From the NCBI GenBank assembly GCA_023386955.1, contig JAEWIS010000038.1, positions 248,001 through 312,000 on the forward strand: 64,000 bases of DNA. Direction: 5' to 3'. This document shows positions 1 to 7,960 of this stretch, in pieces. Both the position numbers and the translations under genes were made by a program. The stretch's first letter is position 1. Every line of letters starts with the position of its first letter. The DNA is from Bacillota bacterium. Its GTDB lineage: Bacteria; Bacillota; Bacilli; Paenibacillales; NBRC-103111. Under the pieces are notes generated by a model. It did no database searches, was not told the DNA's origin, and worked only from the letters and a program-made list of their open reading frames with translations.

Positions 1-4
1 TTCA

Positions 5-1195
5 TTACCCCAGACAGCTTAATTTAGAATCGGCGCTTCCGTCCCCGGCATTGCGCTCCGGTGCGGTCCGCCCCAGTACACGGTAATAAATATCCTCATA
101 ATCCGCCGTAATGCGGTTATTGCAGAAGGCGTTGCGGGCTCTGGACAGACAAGCCTCTACCATACGCTGGTACAGGTCGCCGTCCGACAACAGACGGATG
201 GCATCCCTGGCCATTTTGTCCGTATCTCCCACTGGGGACAGATAGCCTGTTTCCCCATCCTTCACCAGCTCCGGAATACCGCCGGCCAAGGAGCCTACCG
301 TCGGCACGCCGCAGGCCATCGCCTCCAGGGCCACCAAACCGAAGCTTTCCTTTTCGGAAGGAAGCAGCAACAGATCGGCCAAGGAGATCACCTCCGCCAC
401 ATCATCCTGCTTGCCGCAGAAGGAAACCCGGTCGCTGATGCCCAACTCCTTCACCCTGGCCATCACCTTGGACAGATCCGGCCCTTCTCCTACGAACAGG
501 AGCCGGGACGGGATGTTGTCGTTCACCTTGGCGAACACCTCCACCACATCCAGCACCCGCTTCACCGGGCGGAAGTTGCTGATATGCATCAGAATCTTTT
601 CATCCACATGGGCAAATTCAGCTCTCAGCTTGCTGACATTGCGGGGGTAATACACCCGTTTGTCCACGAAATTATAGGTCAGGTCAATGGGCCGGTCAAC
701 CAGCAGAGTCTCCCGGGTTTCCCGGATCAGATCCTCCGACACGGCGGTTACCGCATCGCTTTGATTGATGGCGTAGCGGATAAGGTCCGACAGGGAATCA
801 TCCTGGGCCAGAACCGTAATATCCGTGCCATGAAGGGTGGTGACGACCTTCAAGTGGTCCCCCACCATTTGTTTGGCGAGGAGCGCACACACCGCATGCG
901 GGATGGCATAATGCACATGCAATAAATCCAGCTTCTCCCGTTTGGCTACCTGCGCCAGCTTGCTGGCCAGCGACAGATCGTACGGAGGATAGCGGAATAC
1001 ATAATAATCGCTTACTTCCACCTCGTGGAAGAAAATATGCTTATCGAATCTGCCCAGACGAAACGGGATACTGTGCGTGATGAAGTGTACATCGTGACCC
1101 TTTTCCGCCAGCATTTTTCCCAGCTCTGTGGCAACCACGCCGGAGCCGCCCAGCGTTGGATAGCAAGTGATGCCGATCCGCAAGGTTTCGCTCAT
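5..1195 (-). CDS. bshA: N-acetyl-alpha-D-glucosaminyl L-malate synthase BshA
   Basis: Family-4 glycosyltransferase that joins UDP-GlcNAc to L-malate, the first step of bacillithiol synthesis in the cytoplasm. The 396-residue product has the N-terminal glycine-rich loop (PTLGGSGVV, residues 13-21) and the C-terminal nucleotide-sugar site ESFGLVALEAMACGVPT with the E-x7-E pair. It is slightly longer than Bacillus BshA because of a tail of about 20 residues. It lies 33 bp after bshB1, the deacetylase that uses its product. Its TAA stop overlaps an ATG at bases 3-5 (TAATG), so another gene continues out of the window; by B. subtilis gene order this would be cca, but only its first bases are here. 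Confidence 0.96.
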   Translation of the reverse strand: MSETLRIGITCYPTLGGSGVVATELGKMLAEKGHDVHFITHSIPFRLGRFDKHIFFHEVEVSDYYVFRYPPYDLSLASKLAQVAKREKLDLLHVHYAIPHAVCALLAKQMVGDHLKVVTTLHGTDITVLAQDDSLSDLIRYAINQSDAVTAVSEDLIRETRETLLVDRPIDLTYNFVDKRVYYPRNVSKLRAEFAHVDEKILMHISNFRPVKRVLDVVEVFAKVNDNIPSRLLFVGEGPDLSKVMARVKELGISDRVSFCGKQDDVAEVISLADLLLLPSEKESFGLVALEAMACGVPTVGSLAGGIPELVKDGETGYLSPVGDTDKMARDAIRLLSDGDLYQRMVEACLSRARNAFCNNRITADYEDIYYRVLGRTAPERNAGDGSADSKLSCLG

Positions 1196-1228
1196 ATCCG
1201 ATCCCCTTTCTCTTGCCGGGACATTCCT

Positions 1229-1930
1229 TTATACAAACAAATTCACCTCATGAGGCATGAGGGAAACAAATCCTTCCGCATATGTAAGGCCGAGCTTCTG
1301 CCCCAGCAGCCGGTCTCTGGCTTCCACCCGGGTCAGATACGATTGGTTCAGCGGAGTGGCCACATAGTCGTTATCCGGCCCGGCCGCCGTAAATTGAGAG
1401 CGGTAGGCGGACAGGGCCGCTGTTTTTCGGTCATATACCTCCCCCGCATCTACAACCAAATCGGCATCATAGACGTCGTTAATAAAATAAAACAGCAGCT
1501 TCTCCACCAAAACCGGCTCGCTCTCCGGAAGATACCGCCGCAGCTTGGCGTTGAATACCGCCTCCTTGACCAGATGGCTGCAAGCCACATGATCGGGATG
1601 GCGGTCCTGCCAATATGGCGCCATAACGATCCGCGGACGGTGCCTGCGGATTTCTAAGGTAATGGCGTCGATATGCTCCTTGCAAATAAACAGCCCCCGG
1701 TCCGGGAGTCCCAGATTGGTGCGGAGGGCAAGACCCAGAATCTCCGAGGCCTGCTCCGCTTCAAGCTTGCGGGTTTCCACATCCCCGTTGGAGGACATCT
1801 CCGCCCGGGTCAGGTCGCAAATGCCTACCCGGAGACCGGAGGAGGTATGTTTATAGATGGTGGCTCCCATGCCGATTTCGGCATCATCCGGATGGGCGCC
1901 GAAAATCAGGATATCCAATCCGTCCGTCAT
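1229..1930 (-). CDS. bshB1: Bacillithiol biosynthesis deacetylase BshB1
   Basis: Zinc-dependent deacetylase of the PIG-L/LmbE family, which removes the acetyl group from GlcNAc-malate in bacillithiol synthesis. The 233-residue product has the metal-binding motif [10 protein letters not shown] near the N terminus and HPDHVA near residue 112, both diagnostic of the family. Its ATG overlaps the mgsA stop by 4 nt (ATGA), so the two are translationally coupled, and bshA follows it. Together with bshA this indicates a bacillithiol-producing organism; the last enzyme, BshC, is not in the window. Confidence 0.95.
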   Translation of the reverse strand: MTDGLDILIFGAHPDDAEIGMGATIYKHTSSGLRVGICDLTRAEMSSNGDVETRKLEAEQASEILGLALRTNLGLPDRGLFICKEHIDAITLEIRRHRPRIVMAPYWQDRHPDHVACSHLVKEAVFNAKLRRYLPESEPVLVEKLLFYFINDVYDADLVVDAGEVYDRKTAALSAYRSQFTAAGPDNDYVATPLNQSYLTRVEARDRLLGQKLGLTYAEGFVSLMPHEVNLFV

Positions 1931-2355
1931 CCCTCAACACCCGGCTTGTATTTATGAACCAGCTCCCGCCAGGCGAAATCCCCGCGCTCCAGAGCCTTAA
2001 TCAGAATCTCGGCCGTCGCGATATTGGTGGCGACAGGAATCCCCTGGACATCGCACAAGCGCAGGAGCGCCGTGATGTCGGGTTCGTGGGGCTGGGCCAT
2101 CAACGGATCACGCAGGAAGATGACCAGGTCCATCTCATTTTGGGCAACCAAAGCGCCGATCTGCTGGTCGCCTCCCAGCGGCCCGGACATAAAACGTTTG
2201 ACGGTAAGGTTGGTGGCATCCATAATCCGTTGCCCGGTGGTGCCGGTGGCAAACAGCTCATGGTCATCGCAGAATACATGTTCGAAGGCCACCACAAAAT
2301 TGACCATTTCTTCTTTTTTTCGGTCGTGGGCGATCAAGGCTATCTTCATGGGCAT
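1927..2355 (-). CDS. mgsA: Methylglyoxal synthase
   Basis: Converts dihydroxyacetone phosphate to methylglyoxal and phosphate, a bypass that relieves sugar-phosphate stress. The 142-residue product carries the family signatures [12 protein letters not shown] (with the catalytic Asp), [14 protein letters not shown] and NIATAE. An open frame extends eight codons further upstream, but the ATG at 2355 has a good ribosome site (AAGGGGAG, 8 nt away) and gives the usual N terminus [11 protein letters not shown]. The gene sits between dapB and bshB1 as in B. subtilis. Confidence 0.95.
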   Translation of the reverse strand: MPMKIALIAHDRKKEEMVNFVVAFEHVFCDDHELFATGTTGQRIMDATNLTVKRFMSGPLGGDQQIGALVAQNEMDLVIFLRDPLMAQPHEPDITALLRLCDVQGIPVATNIATAEILIKALERGDFAWRELVHKYKPGVEG

Positions 2356-2442
2356 CGTACTCTCTCCCCTTCTTGTCATTCGAAGGAACGCATTGAGCCT
2401 CCGGCTCGCTTCATTCTCTCTCTTTTTCGTTACACCACAGGT

Positions 2443-3246
2443 TCAATCAATAAAATGCTCGAAGCCGTACACCATCCCCGTGGTTTGCAGGACCTTCTTG
2501 ACGGCCATATTGACTCCGGGCATATATCCGGCGCGTTCGAAGGAATCATGGCGGATTTTGAGGGTCTGGCCATAACCGCCGAACACAACCTCCTGCTGGG
2601 CGAATACACCGGGAAGACGGACGCTATGGATTCTAAACCCATTGTAGTACCCGCCGCGGCTTCCTTCAATAGTTTCCTCTTCCTCGGGATTGCCCTGGCG
2701 CAGCTCCCTGCGGTTTTCCGCGATGAGCTCAGCTGTTTTGATTGCCGTACCTGAGGGCGCATCCAGCTTCTGGTCCCCGTGGAATTCGATAATCTCCACA
2801 TGCGGCATGTACTTGGCAGCTTGAGCGGCAAACTTCATCATGAGAATAGCCCCAATGGAAAAATTGGGGGCGATCAGCCCGCCGATCCCTCTCTCGAGGC
2901 ACTGCTTGTCCAATTCGGCAATATCCTCCGGCGTAAAGCCGGTGGTGCCGATAACCGGCCGTACGCCGCAGCGGATGGCCACACTGGTATTCACGACAGC
3001 AGATTGGGGAATGGTGAAATCCACCAGAACATCGGGACCGGTCCGGATGAGGGTTTCCTCCAGATTCCGGGTAAGAGAAACTCCGCAATCCGGAAGCCCA
3101 ACCAGGCTTGCCGCATCCTGGCCTTCCCCGTAGTGGTCCACAGCGGCAACAAGCTTCAGTTCCGGGTCCTCCAGGACCATCTTGACTACTTCTTTGCCCA
3201 TCCGCCCGCTTGCGCCCGATACCGCAACTTTAATGATGTTTGTCAT
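2443..3246 (-). CDS. dapB: 4-hydroxy-tetrahydrodipicolinate reductase
   Basis: NAD(P)H-dependent reductase of the lysine/diaminopimelate pathway, which also supplies dipicolinate for spores. The Rossmann loop AVSGASGRMG is at the N terminus and the substrate motif reads EFHGDQKLDAPSGTA. In the E. coli enzyme this motif contains two adjacent histidines; here the first is kept and the second is Gly. I chose the ATG at 3246 (267 residues) because AGGTGA lies 5 nt upstream; a GTG at 3255 is the alternative. It is followed by mgsA after an 87-bp gap. Confidence 0.95.
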   Translation of the reverse strand: MTNIIKVAVSGASGRMGKEVVKMVLEDPELKLVAAVDHYGEGQDAASLVGLPDCGVSLTRNLEETLIRTGPDVLVDFTIPQSAVVNTSVAIRCGVRPVIGTTGFTPEDIAELDKQCLERGIGGLIAPNFSIGAILMMKFAAQAAKYMPHVEIIEFHGDQKLDAPSGTAIKTAELIAENRRELRQGNPEEEETIEGSRGGYYNGFRIHSVRLPGVFAQQEVVFGGYGQTLKIRHDSFERAGYMPGVNMAVKKVLQTTGMVYGFEHFID

Positions 3247-3299
3247 CCGCTTCACCTAGTTCCTTCCATCTTGATCTCTATTGTCTGCTATTCGTGCTA

Positions 3300-3818
3300 C
3301 TACTTATTTCGAAGCGTCTTGGACAGCCGCTTTTCCAGCTCGGCCTGCAGTCCGCGGACGCGTTCGTGCTGGGGATTCAGCCGTGAAGCCTCCTTCAAAG
3401 CGGCAATCGCCTGAGGGTACTCCTCCAGCTCGCCCAAGGCATATCCCAGCAGCAGACGCGCCTCCACCGACAAGGGATCCAGCCGGATCGCCTCCTTCAA
3501 GAGCGTAACCGCCAAGTACAGCTGAGATCCGCCCTGCTTGAGGCAGGCCTCTGCCTGAACCGCTTTTTCCTTGGCCAAAAGATAATCCAAATGCAGCTGG
3601 TACACCGGCTCACCGGCCGACAGCCGCAGCGCTTCCCGGGCATAACTCAAGGCCGCGGGCAGTTTATCGCTTCTGGCGCAGGTGATGGACAGCCGGTAAT
3701 AATAATCCGGATTATCCGGCTCCAGGGCAACCGCTTCGAGAAACCATTCCACAGCCGCTTCAAAGTCGCTTTTCAAAATCGCCTCATACGCTCGTTGGAT
3801 TGCCTCCGCGCCATTCAT
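3300..3818 (-). CDS. Tetratricopeptide repeat protein
   Basis: The 172-residue protein is built of TPR-like helical hairpins: residues about 6-40 (AIQRAYEAILKSDFEAAVEW), 41-75 and 110-150 (ARLLLGYALGELEEYPQAIA). It has no signal peptide or membrane segment, so it is probably a cytoplasmic scaffold; its partner cannot be told from the sequence. The ATG at 3818 follows GGGAGGGG and is preferred to a start nine codons upstream. It lies between the MazG-like gene and dapB and is probably co-transcribed with them. Confidence 0.8.
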   Translation of the reverse strand: MNGAEAIQRAYEAILKSDFEAAVEWFLEAVALEPDNPDYYYRLSITCARSDKLPAALSYAREALRLSAGEPVYQLHLDYLLAKEKAVQAEACLKQGGSQLYLAVTLLKEAIRLDPLSVEARLLLGYALGELEEYPQAIAALKEASRLNPQHERVRGLQAELEKRLSKTLRNK

Positions 3819-3834
3819 TCTATCCCCTCCCATA

Positions 3835-3852
3835 ACCCGGTTCAAACCGGGT
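3835..3852. repeat. Short perfect inverted repeat
   Basis: A 7-bp perfect stem (ACCCGGT/ACCGGGT) with a TCAA loop lies between the MazG-like gene and the TPR gene. No U-tract follows on either strand, so it is not a typical terminator; it may be an RNA-processing or stability hairpin. Confidence 0.5.
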
Positions 3853-3864
3853 GGATGAGATATT

Positions 3865-4212
3865 TTATGACGGGAGCTCGCTATCGGTGTCCCGCCGCTG
3901 CCAGCGGTTGGCGTCGCGCGTATTGAATTTGTGCATCACCTTATGATGTGCCTCCGTTAAATCAATCCCGAGGGAATTGGCGAAGCACACGGTAATAAAC
4001 AAAATGTCGCCCAGCTCCAGCTCAATGGAGTTCTCGGCTTCATCGGGTTTTTTCGGTTTTTCGCCGAACTGGTGATTTACTTCCCGCGCCAGCTCCCCGA
4101 CTTCCTCCGTCATCCGGGCCAGCATGGTCATGGGGCTGAAATAGCCTTCCTTGAACTGGGATATGTATTGGTCCACTTCCTGCTGGATATCCTGAAGCGT
4201 CTTCGCCTGCAA
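3865..4212 (-). CDS. MazG-like nucleotide pyrophosphohydrolase (YpjD type)
   Basis: Small all-alpha NTP pyrophosphohydrolase of 115 residues, the size of B. subtilis YpjD. The metal-binding residues are visible as EEVGELAREVNH (residues 36-47) and ELELGDIL (about 64-71). The start is a TTG at 4212, chosen because AAGGAGG lies 9 nt upstream and the N terminus then matches the family. It heads the operon containing dapB, mgsA and the bacillithiol genes. The family cleaves non-canonical or excess nucleotides; the substrate here is unknown. Confidence 0.88.
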   Translation of the reverse strand: MQAKTLQDIQQEVDQYISQFKEGYFSPMTMLARMTEEVGELAREVNHQFGEKPKKPDEAENSIELELGDILFITVCFANSLGIDLTEAHHKVMHKFNTRDANRWQRRDTDSELPS

Positions 4213-4269
4213 CGCCTTCCGCCTCCTTGATCGTAGCCTGCTTGTTGTCTTGGTGCATGTTTACATACG

Positions 4270-4278
4270 ATAATAGCA
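4270..4278 (-). promoter_or_regulatory. Probable extended -10 promoter of the mazG-dapB-bsh operon
   Basis: The minus strand reads TGCTATTAT about 60 bp upstream of the TTG start of the MazG-like gene. This is an extended -10 element of the sigma-A type; the -35 region is poor, as is common with extended -10 promoters. Confidence 0.45.
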
Positions 4279-4383
4279 TTGATTGTCGGGTTTTGCACAT
4301 AGGGAAATAAGAAAGCCGCCCGTCTTCGGCCCAAGCCCGATTCATTTAGCGGCCGCCCGACGTCCATAAAAAGAAAAAACAGG

Positions 4384-4389
4384 GTATAA
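4384..4389 (+). promoter_or_regulatory. Possible -10 element of the YitT-family gene
   Basis: A perfect TATAAT lies 74 bp upstream of the plus-strand ATG at 4463. No good -35 hexamer is present 16-18 bp upstream, so this is only a candidate. Confidence 0.3.
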
Positions 4390-4462
4390 TGGATGCTGTA
4401 TGCAGCCATTGTTACCCTGAATTCACACGGGCTTGATTCTAGGAAGGGGTGTTGGGAACAAA

Positions 4463-5332
4463 ATGCCAAACCGCCGGCAATGGGACTTGTGGAAAACGGT
4501 GTTTTTCATTGTGTTGGGGGCCGCCATCTATGCGTTCGGACTCCATTATTTTGTCATCTCCAACCAGCTGATGGAAGGCGGCGTTACCGGCATCGCCCTG
4601 CTCTTGTATTACGCCGGCGGTTTTCCCCCTTCTGTGACTACCTTGGTCCTGAACATCCCCTTGTTCATATTGGGCTGGAGCATTCTGGGCAAACAGGCCA
4701 TGCGGCTGACGATTCTGGGCACCGTTGCGGTTTCCCTGTTTCTCGCCTTGATGGAGCGGTGGATTCACGCAGGCTGGATTAAACCCTTCGAGAAGCCGGA
4801 TGATCTTCTGCTGGTTGCCCTTTATGCAGGCATCACCCTGGGAACGGGCTTGGGGCTGGTATTCCGGTTCGGCGGCACCACGGGAGGCGGCGATATCATC
4901 GCCCGTCTCGGCAACAAATACCGGGGCTGGAGTATGGGCCAGGTGATCCTGGGTTTTGATGCCGTGGTGATCGGTGCGGCTCTGTTTTATCTGCCTCAGG
5001 AACGGGTGCTGTACACTCTGGTTTCGGTATTCATTGCGACCCGCATGATCGACTTCATCACCGAAGGGGCTTACGCGGCCAAGGAGTTTACCGTCATTAC
5101 CGATAAAGGCGAGGAGCTTGCCGCAGCCATCACCAAGGAGCTGGACCGGGGAGTAACGCTGCTGCCTGCTATCGGGGCGTATTCCCAAGCCGCCAAAAGT
5201 ATGGTGTACTGCATTGTCGGGCGCGCCGAGGTTAGACGCCTCAAGACATTGGTGCGGGCCGTCGATCCGCAGGCCTTCATCGTCATCAACGATGTGCACG
5301 ACGTGCTGGGTGAAGGATTTAAGAAGGAGTAG
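4463..5332 (+). CDS. YitT family membrane protein (YpjC type)
   Basis: Integral membrane protein of 289 residues with about five or six hydrophobic segments in the first 190 residues (for example FFIVLGAAIYAFGLHYFVIS) and a soluble C-terminal DUF2179 domain (EFTVITDKGEELAAAITKEL onwards). The ATG at 4463 is preferred over an in-frame TTG at 4433; GGAAGGGG lies 13 nt upstream, a rather long spacing. It is divergent from the mazG-dapB operon and convergent with ypjB, as in B. subtilis. The transported substrate is unknown. Confidence 0.88.
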   Translation: MPNRRQWDLWKTVFFIVLGAAIYAFGLHYFVISNQLMEGGVTGIALLLYYAGGFPPSVTTLVLNIPLFILGWSILGKQAMRLTILGTVAVSLFLALMERWIHAGWIKPFEKPDDLLLVALYAGITLGTGLGLVFRFGGTTGGGDIIARLGNKYRGWSMGQVILGFDAVVIGAALFYLPQERVLYTLVSVFIATRMIDFITEGAYAAKEFTVITDKGEELAAAITKELDRGVTLLPAIGAYSQAAKSMVYCIVGRAEVRRLKTLVRAVDPQAFIVINDVHDVLGEGFKKE

Positions 5333-5350
5333 CCGTTTTGCTTGCGCGGT

Positions 5351-6229
5351 TCATCTTCCTCCGCCCATACCCCGGAAGCGGGGCGGCCGCACGGCCTCAC
5401 GCTCCACGCGGATCATCCGCCATCCCGCAAAGGCCAAAACAGTGGCAATGACCATCCCGATGGTCAGTGTCCACAGAATAGGCTGATCCGGCTCTATAAT
5501 GGGCAAATAGACGGACTGATCGTCCCCTTTGCGGAACAGGGCCGAGAGGGTCTCCCGCCATTGCCGGAGGCCGCCTTCGAGGGTTTCCTTCTGGAATGCC
5601 GCCGGCTCCACCTGCTTCGCAAAAAAGGTCAAAAGAGAATCCATCCGCTCCGCCTCCTCCGGGGTGCGGCTGATCCAGACGGAGGGCCGGATGGCATCGT
5701 AATGGCCGGACAGCGCCACAAAAGCCGCTTTCGCCGCAGCCTGATTCCCCTTCGCTACCGCTTCCTCCAGACGGCCGGTATCCCCGTTTAAGACCTTATA
5801 ATAATGGAGCCACATGGGCTGTTTTTTGTGGGTCAGGGCATCTGCAGCCAGCTTCAGCCGCGCTGCCGAGTGGACTACCTTCTCCGGATCCAGCCGGGCC
5901 GCATTGAATTGACGCTTGGCCTCCACCACCGCATCCGTCAGCGCATTCACACCCTCAATGCCGGTTACGCCCGCATACGAAGCGGAAGCCGCCAGTGTCC
6001 CGAATTCCTCCAGCGCCTGCCTGGCCTCCAAATATTGCCCGGCAGCGGTATGTTTGTACAGCTCGTCCGCCTTTATATTCAAAGTCTGAAGCTGGCCTGC
6101 TTCCTCCGCAGGCGGCACCTGTATGCTGTTTGCGCTGTCCGTCTGTCCGCGCCCGCAGCCTGCCAGAGCCAGCATCACGAATAGCCCCAGCAGACAGAGC
6201 GGGATCCTGCCAATTCTACCAATGTTCAT
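5351..6229 (-). CDS. ypjB: Sporulation protein YpjB (lipoprotein)
   Basis: The 292-residue protein begins with a lipoprotein signal peptide with lipobox LALAGC (Cys at about residue 25) and ends with one membrane helix (ILWTLTIGMVIATVLAFAGW) followed by a basic tail. The extracytoplasmic part is alpha-helical and about 200 residues long. Length, topology and its position between the YitT gene and the DUF1405 gene match B. subtilis YpjB. Molecular function is not known. Its start follows AAAGGGGG. Confidence 0.85.
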   Translation of the reverse strand: MNIGRIGRIPLCLLGLFVMLALAGCGRGQTDSANSIQVPPAEEAGQLQTLNIKADELYKHTAAGQYLEARQALEEFGTLAASASYAGVTGIEGVNALTDAVVEAKRQFNAARLDPEKVVHSAARLKLAADALTHKKQPMWLHYYKVLNGDTGRLEEAVAKGNQAAAKAAFVALSGHYDAIRPSVWISRTPEEAERMDSLLTFFAKQVEPAAFQKETLEGGLRQWRETLSALFRKGDDQSVYLPIIEPDQPILWTLTIGMVIATVLAFAGWRMIRVEREAVRPPRFRGMGGGR

Positions 6230-6271
6230 TGTGGAAATCCCCCTTTAAGACAAGCATATGGGGGATTGTCC

Positions 6272-6931
6272 TTATTTAGACCGCTTTCTCCTGCCGCATA
6301 TCCACCAGGCAAGACACAGCCCGGTTACACTGAGCAGCATGGTAAAGGCTTGGATTACCGTCAGATCGTCATCAAGCACATTGGGCAAATACGGGTAGAT
6401 GCCGAAGCGGTAATCTGCCAGGTCGTTGTACAGTGTCCAGAAAGCCACGGCAGCCAACGTTCCCGGACGGACACGGAAAAAACGGGCATACAACAGCGCC
6501 TCCGCTGCCATGCCAAGATGGGAGGCCACCAGCATATAATGCTGCCAATTGAGGATATCCCCCTGGGCTTGTCCGCCGAATATCATGGCAACCGCCCAAA
6601 TCCCGTACTTAAACGACGTGACCACCGCAAAAACCTCCACGAAGCTGCGGATAATCAGCGTATTGGGGTTGGAGAGCCGCCGTTCCGGCGCAAGCCACAG
6701 CCATCCGATGGCAAGGGTGAAGAACAGGCTGGCCGTAGGGCTGTCCGGCACCAACAGCACCATCCACGCCGGCTTGGTGTCCCACACCTCCTGGAGCTGT
6801 CCCCAGTACCAGTAGTAGCCGTACACCGTTCCCAAGGCATTGATCCAAAACAGGCTTTTCAGCATAAAAGGGGATAACAGTCCTTTTTCCCCCAACCAAA
6901 ATCCAACACTCCGTAAGTATCGTTCCTGCAA
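6272..6931 (-). CDS. ypjA: DUF1405 family membrane protein (YpjA type)
   Basis: Polytopic membrane protein of 219 residues with about six hydrophobic segments and the family blocks YGYYWYWGQL, VPDSPTASLFF and FKYGIWAV. The start is uncertain: the frame opens at a TTG at 6931 with a weak ribosome site, and an ATG 17 residues in (MLKSLFWINA) would remove part of the first helix. It lies 42 bp upstream of ypjB. Function unknown. In B. subtilis the qcrABC genes lie just upstream of this gene; they are absent here. Confidence 0.85.
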   Translation of the reverse strand: MQERYLRSVGFWLGEKGLLSPFMLKSLFWINALGTVYGYYWYWGQLQEVWDTKPAWMVLLVPDSPTASLFFTLAIGWLWLAPERRLSNPNTLIIRSFVEVFAVVTSFKYGIWAVAMIFGGQAQGDILNWQHYMLVASHLGMAAEALLYARFFRVRPGTLAAVAFWTLYNDLADYRFGIYPYLPNVLDDDLTVIQAFTMLLSVTGLCLAWWICGRRKRSK

Positions 6932-7000
6932 CGTGTAATCCCGACCTTTGTCTATGTAGTGTGGTAACCGAAACTGAATTCATAGTACCACAAAACGGCA

Positions 7001-7045
7001 AAAAAAAGACTTACGAAATTAGGATATCATTTCATAAGTCTTTTT
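7001..7045. terminator. Terminator spanning the stop codon of the IDEAL gene
   Basis: A 14-bp stem (7006-7019 with 7029-7042, one G-U pair) is followed on the minus strand by seven U residues and on the plus strand by five T residues, so it can act in both directions. The TAA of the IDEAL gene (7019-7021) lies at the edge of its 9-nt loop. Confidence 0.85.
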
Positions 7046-7225
7046 GAGCAAACGGAGTTCATTTGTCAAGAAGAGGAAGCGTTTTTCATCCCGTTTGGCC
7101 AATGCCGCGTCAATTTCATGATATAGCGTCTTTTCCTTATATTTGCGTACGGATTCGTCCAGCACCAGCTCAGCATAAAGCGACAGCATGGCTTCATAAG
7201 ATGCATACATTTTTCCCATTGACAT
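7019..7225 (-). CDS. IDEAL domain protein
   Basis: Small protein of 68 residues. The block LYHEIDAALAKRDEKRFLFL matches the IDEAL domain found at the C terminus of Firmicute proteins such as YpiB and ComK-related proteins. Two ATGs compete: 7225, only 3 nt after AGGAGG, and 7219, 9 nt after it; the latter is the likelier initiation site and gives 66 residues. It probably forms a single-gene unit, given its own strong terminator. Function unknown. Confidence 0.75.
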   Translation of the reverse strand: MSMGKMYASYEAMLSLYAELVLDESVRKYKEKTLYHEIDAALAKRDEKRFLFLTNELRLLKKTYEMIS

Positions 7226-7263
7226 GAACCTCCTCGTACCCTTCCCTTTGCGTGCTGACACGG

Positions 7264-7310
7264 CCCTCAAATCGGCTTCGCCCGTTTCGAGGCTTCCACA
7301 ACCTGATCCA
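7264..7310 (+). repeat. Structured intergenic repeat, copy 1
   Basis: This segment reads CCCTCAAATCGGCT, then GCCCG, then TTTCGAGGCTTCC and CAACC. It can fold into a hairpin and is about 85 percent identical by eye to 49242-49288 on the opposite strand. It lies between the IDEAL gene and the carbonic anhydrase-like gene. Confidence 0.6.
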
Positions 7311-7385
7311 GCCAATGGCAAGGAACAGGTTATTTCAGAGTGCGCTGGAGGCACAGTCATGGATGTGCTTATGGCGTCATTTTCT

Positions 7386-7898
7386 TCAGGAGCCCTGCCG
7401 GTACTCTTTGCCCCGAAGGATATATCCTTCGGAGGTGCGCCGCATCCGATCCAGATCCGCCTGCGTCAGTTCCCGCACCACCCTGGCCGGAGAGCCCATT
7501 GCCAACGTGTAGGGAGGGATGATTTTATTTTCGGTTACAAGAGATCCGGCTCCTACTAAAGCATATTCACCGATGTCTGCGCCGTTTAGTACGATAGCCC
7601 CCATGCCGATTAATGTGCCTCTGCCTATCCGGCAGCCGTGGATAATGGCATTATGGCCTACGGAAACATCCTCGCCCACCAGAAGGGGCTGCCTTTCATT
7701 CACATGCCCGATGCTGCCATCCTGAATATTGGAGCCCCTGCCGATGACAACCGGCGCCAGATCGCCCCGAAGCACCGCATTGAACCAAACGGAGGCTTCT
7801 TCCCCGATGGTTACGTCGCCGATCAGCTTCACTCCTTCGGCAATATAAGCCGTTGCACCGATGGCCGGTAAAATCCCGTTGTAAGGAATCAACATCAT
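7386..7898 (-). CDS. Gamma carbonic anhydrase-like hexapeptide-repeat protein
   Basis: The 170-residue protein is a left-handed beta-helix of hexapeptide repeats (for example IGDVTIGEEASVWFNAVLRG and IGRGTLIGMGAIVLNGADIG), like B. subtilis YtoA and E. coli YrdA. Histidines in SIGHVNE and SVGHNAIIHGC are in place for the zinc site of the gamma carbonic anhydrase fold, although the family includes members without proven carbonic anhydrase activity. The start ATG follows GGCGGGAG. It has no obvious operon partner. Confidence 0.88.
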   Translation of the reverse strand: MMLIPYNGILPAIGATAYIAEGVKLIGDVTIGEEASVWFNAVLRGDLAPVVIGRGSNIQDGSIGHVNERQPLLVGEDVSVGHNAIIHGCRIGRGTLIGMGAIVLNGADIGEYALVGAGSLVTENKIIPPYTLAMGSPARVVRELTQADLDRMRRTSEGYILRGKEYRQGS

Positions 7899-7960
7899 TT
7901 CTCCCGCCTCTCACCCATGGTTTGGGGAGAATTCTAACGCACCTGCGGCGGGATTGTCAA

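Noticed and set aside
1..5. Start of cca at the window edge
   Set aside because: An ATG overlaps the bshA stop and gene order in B. subtilis predicts cca, but five bases are not enough to list a gene.
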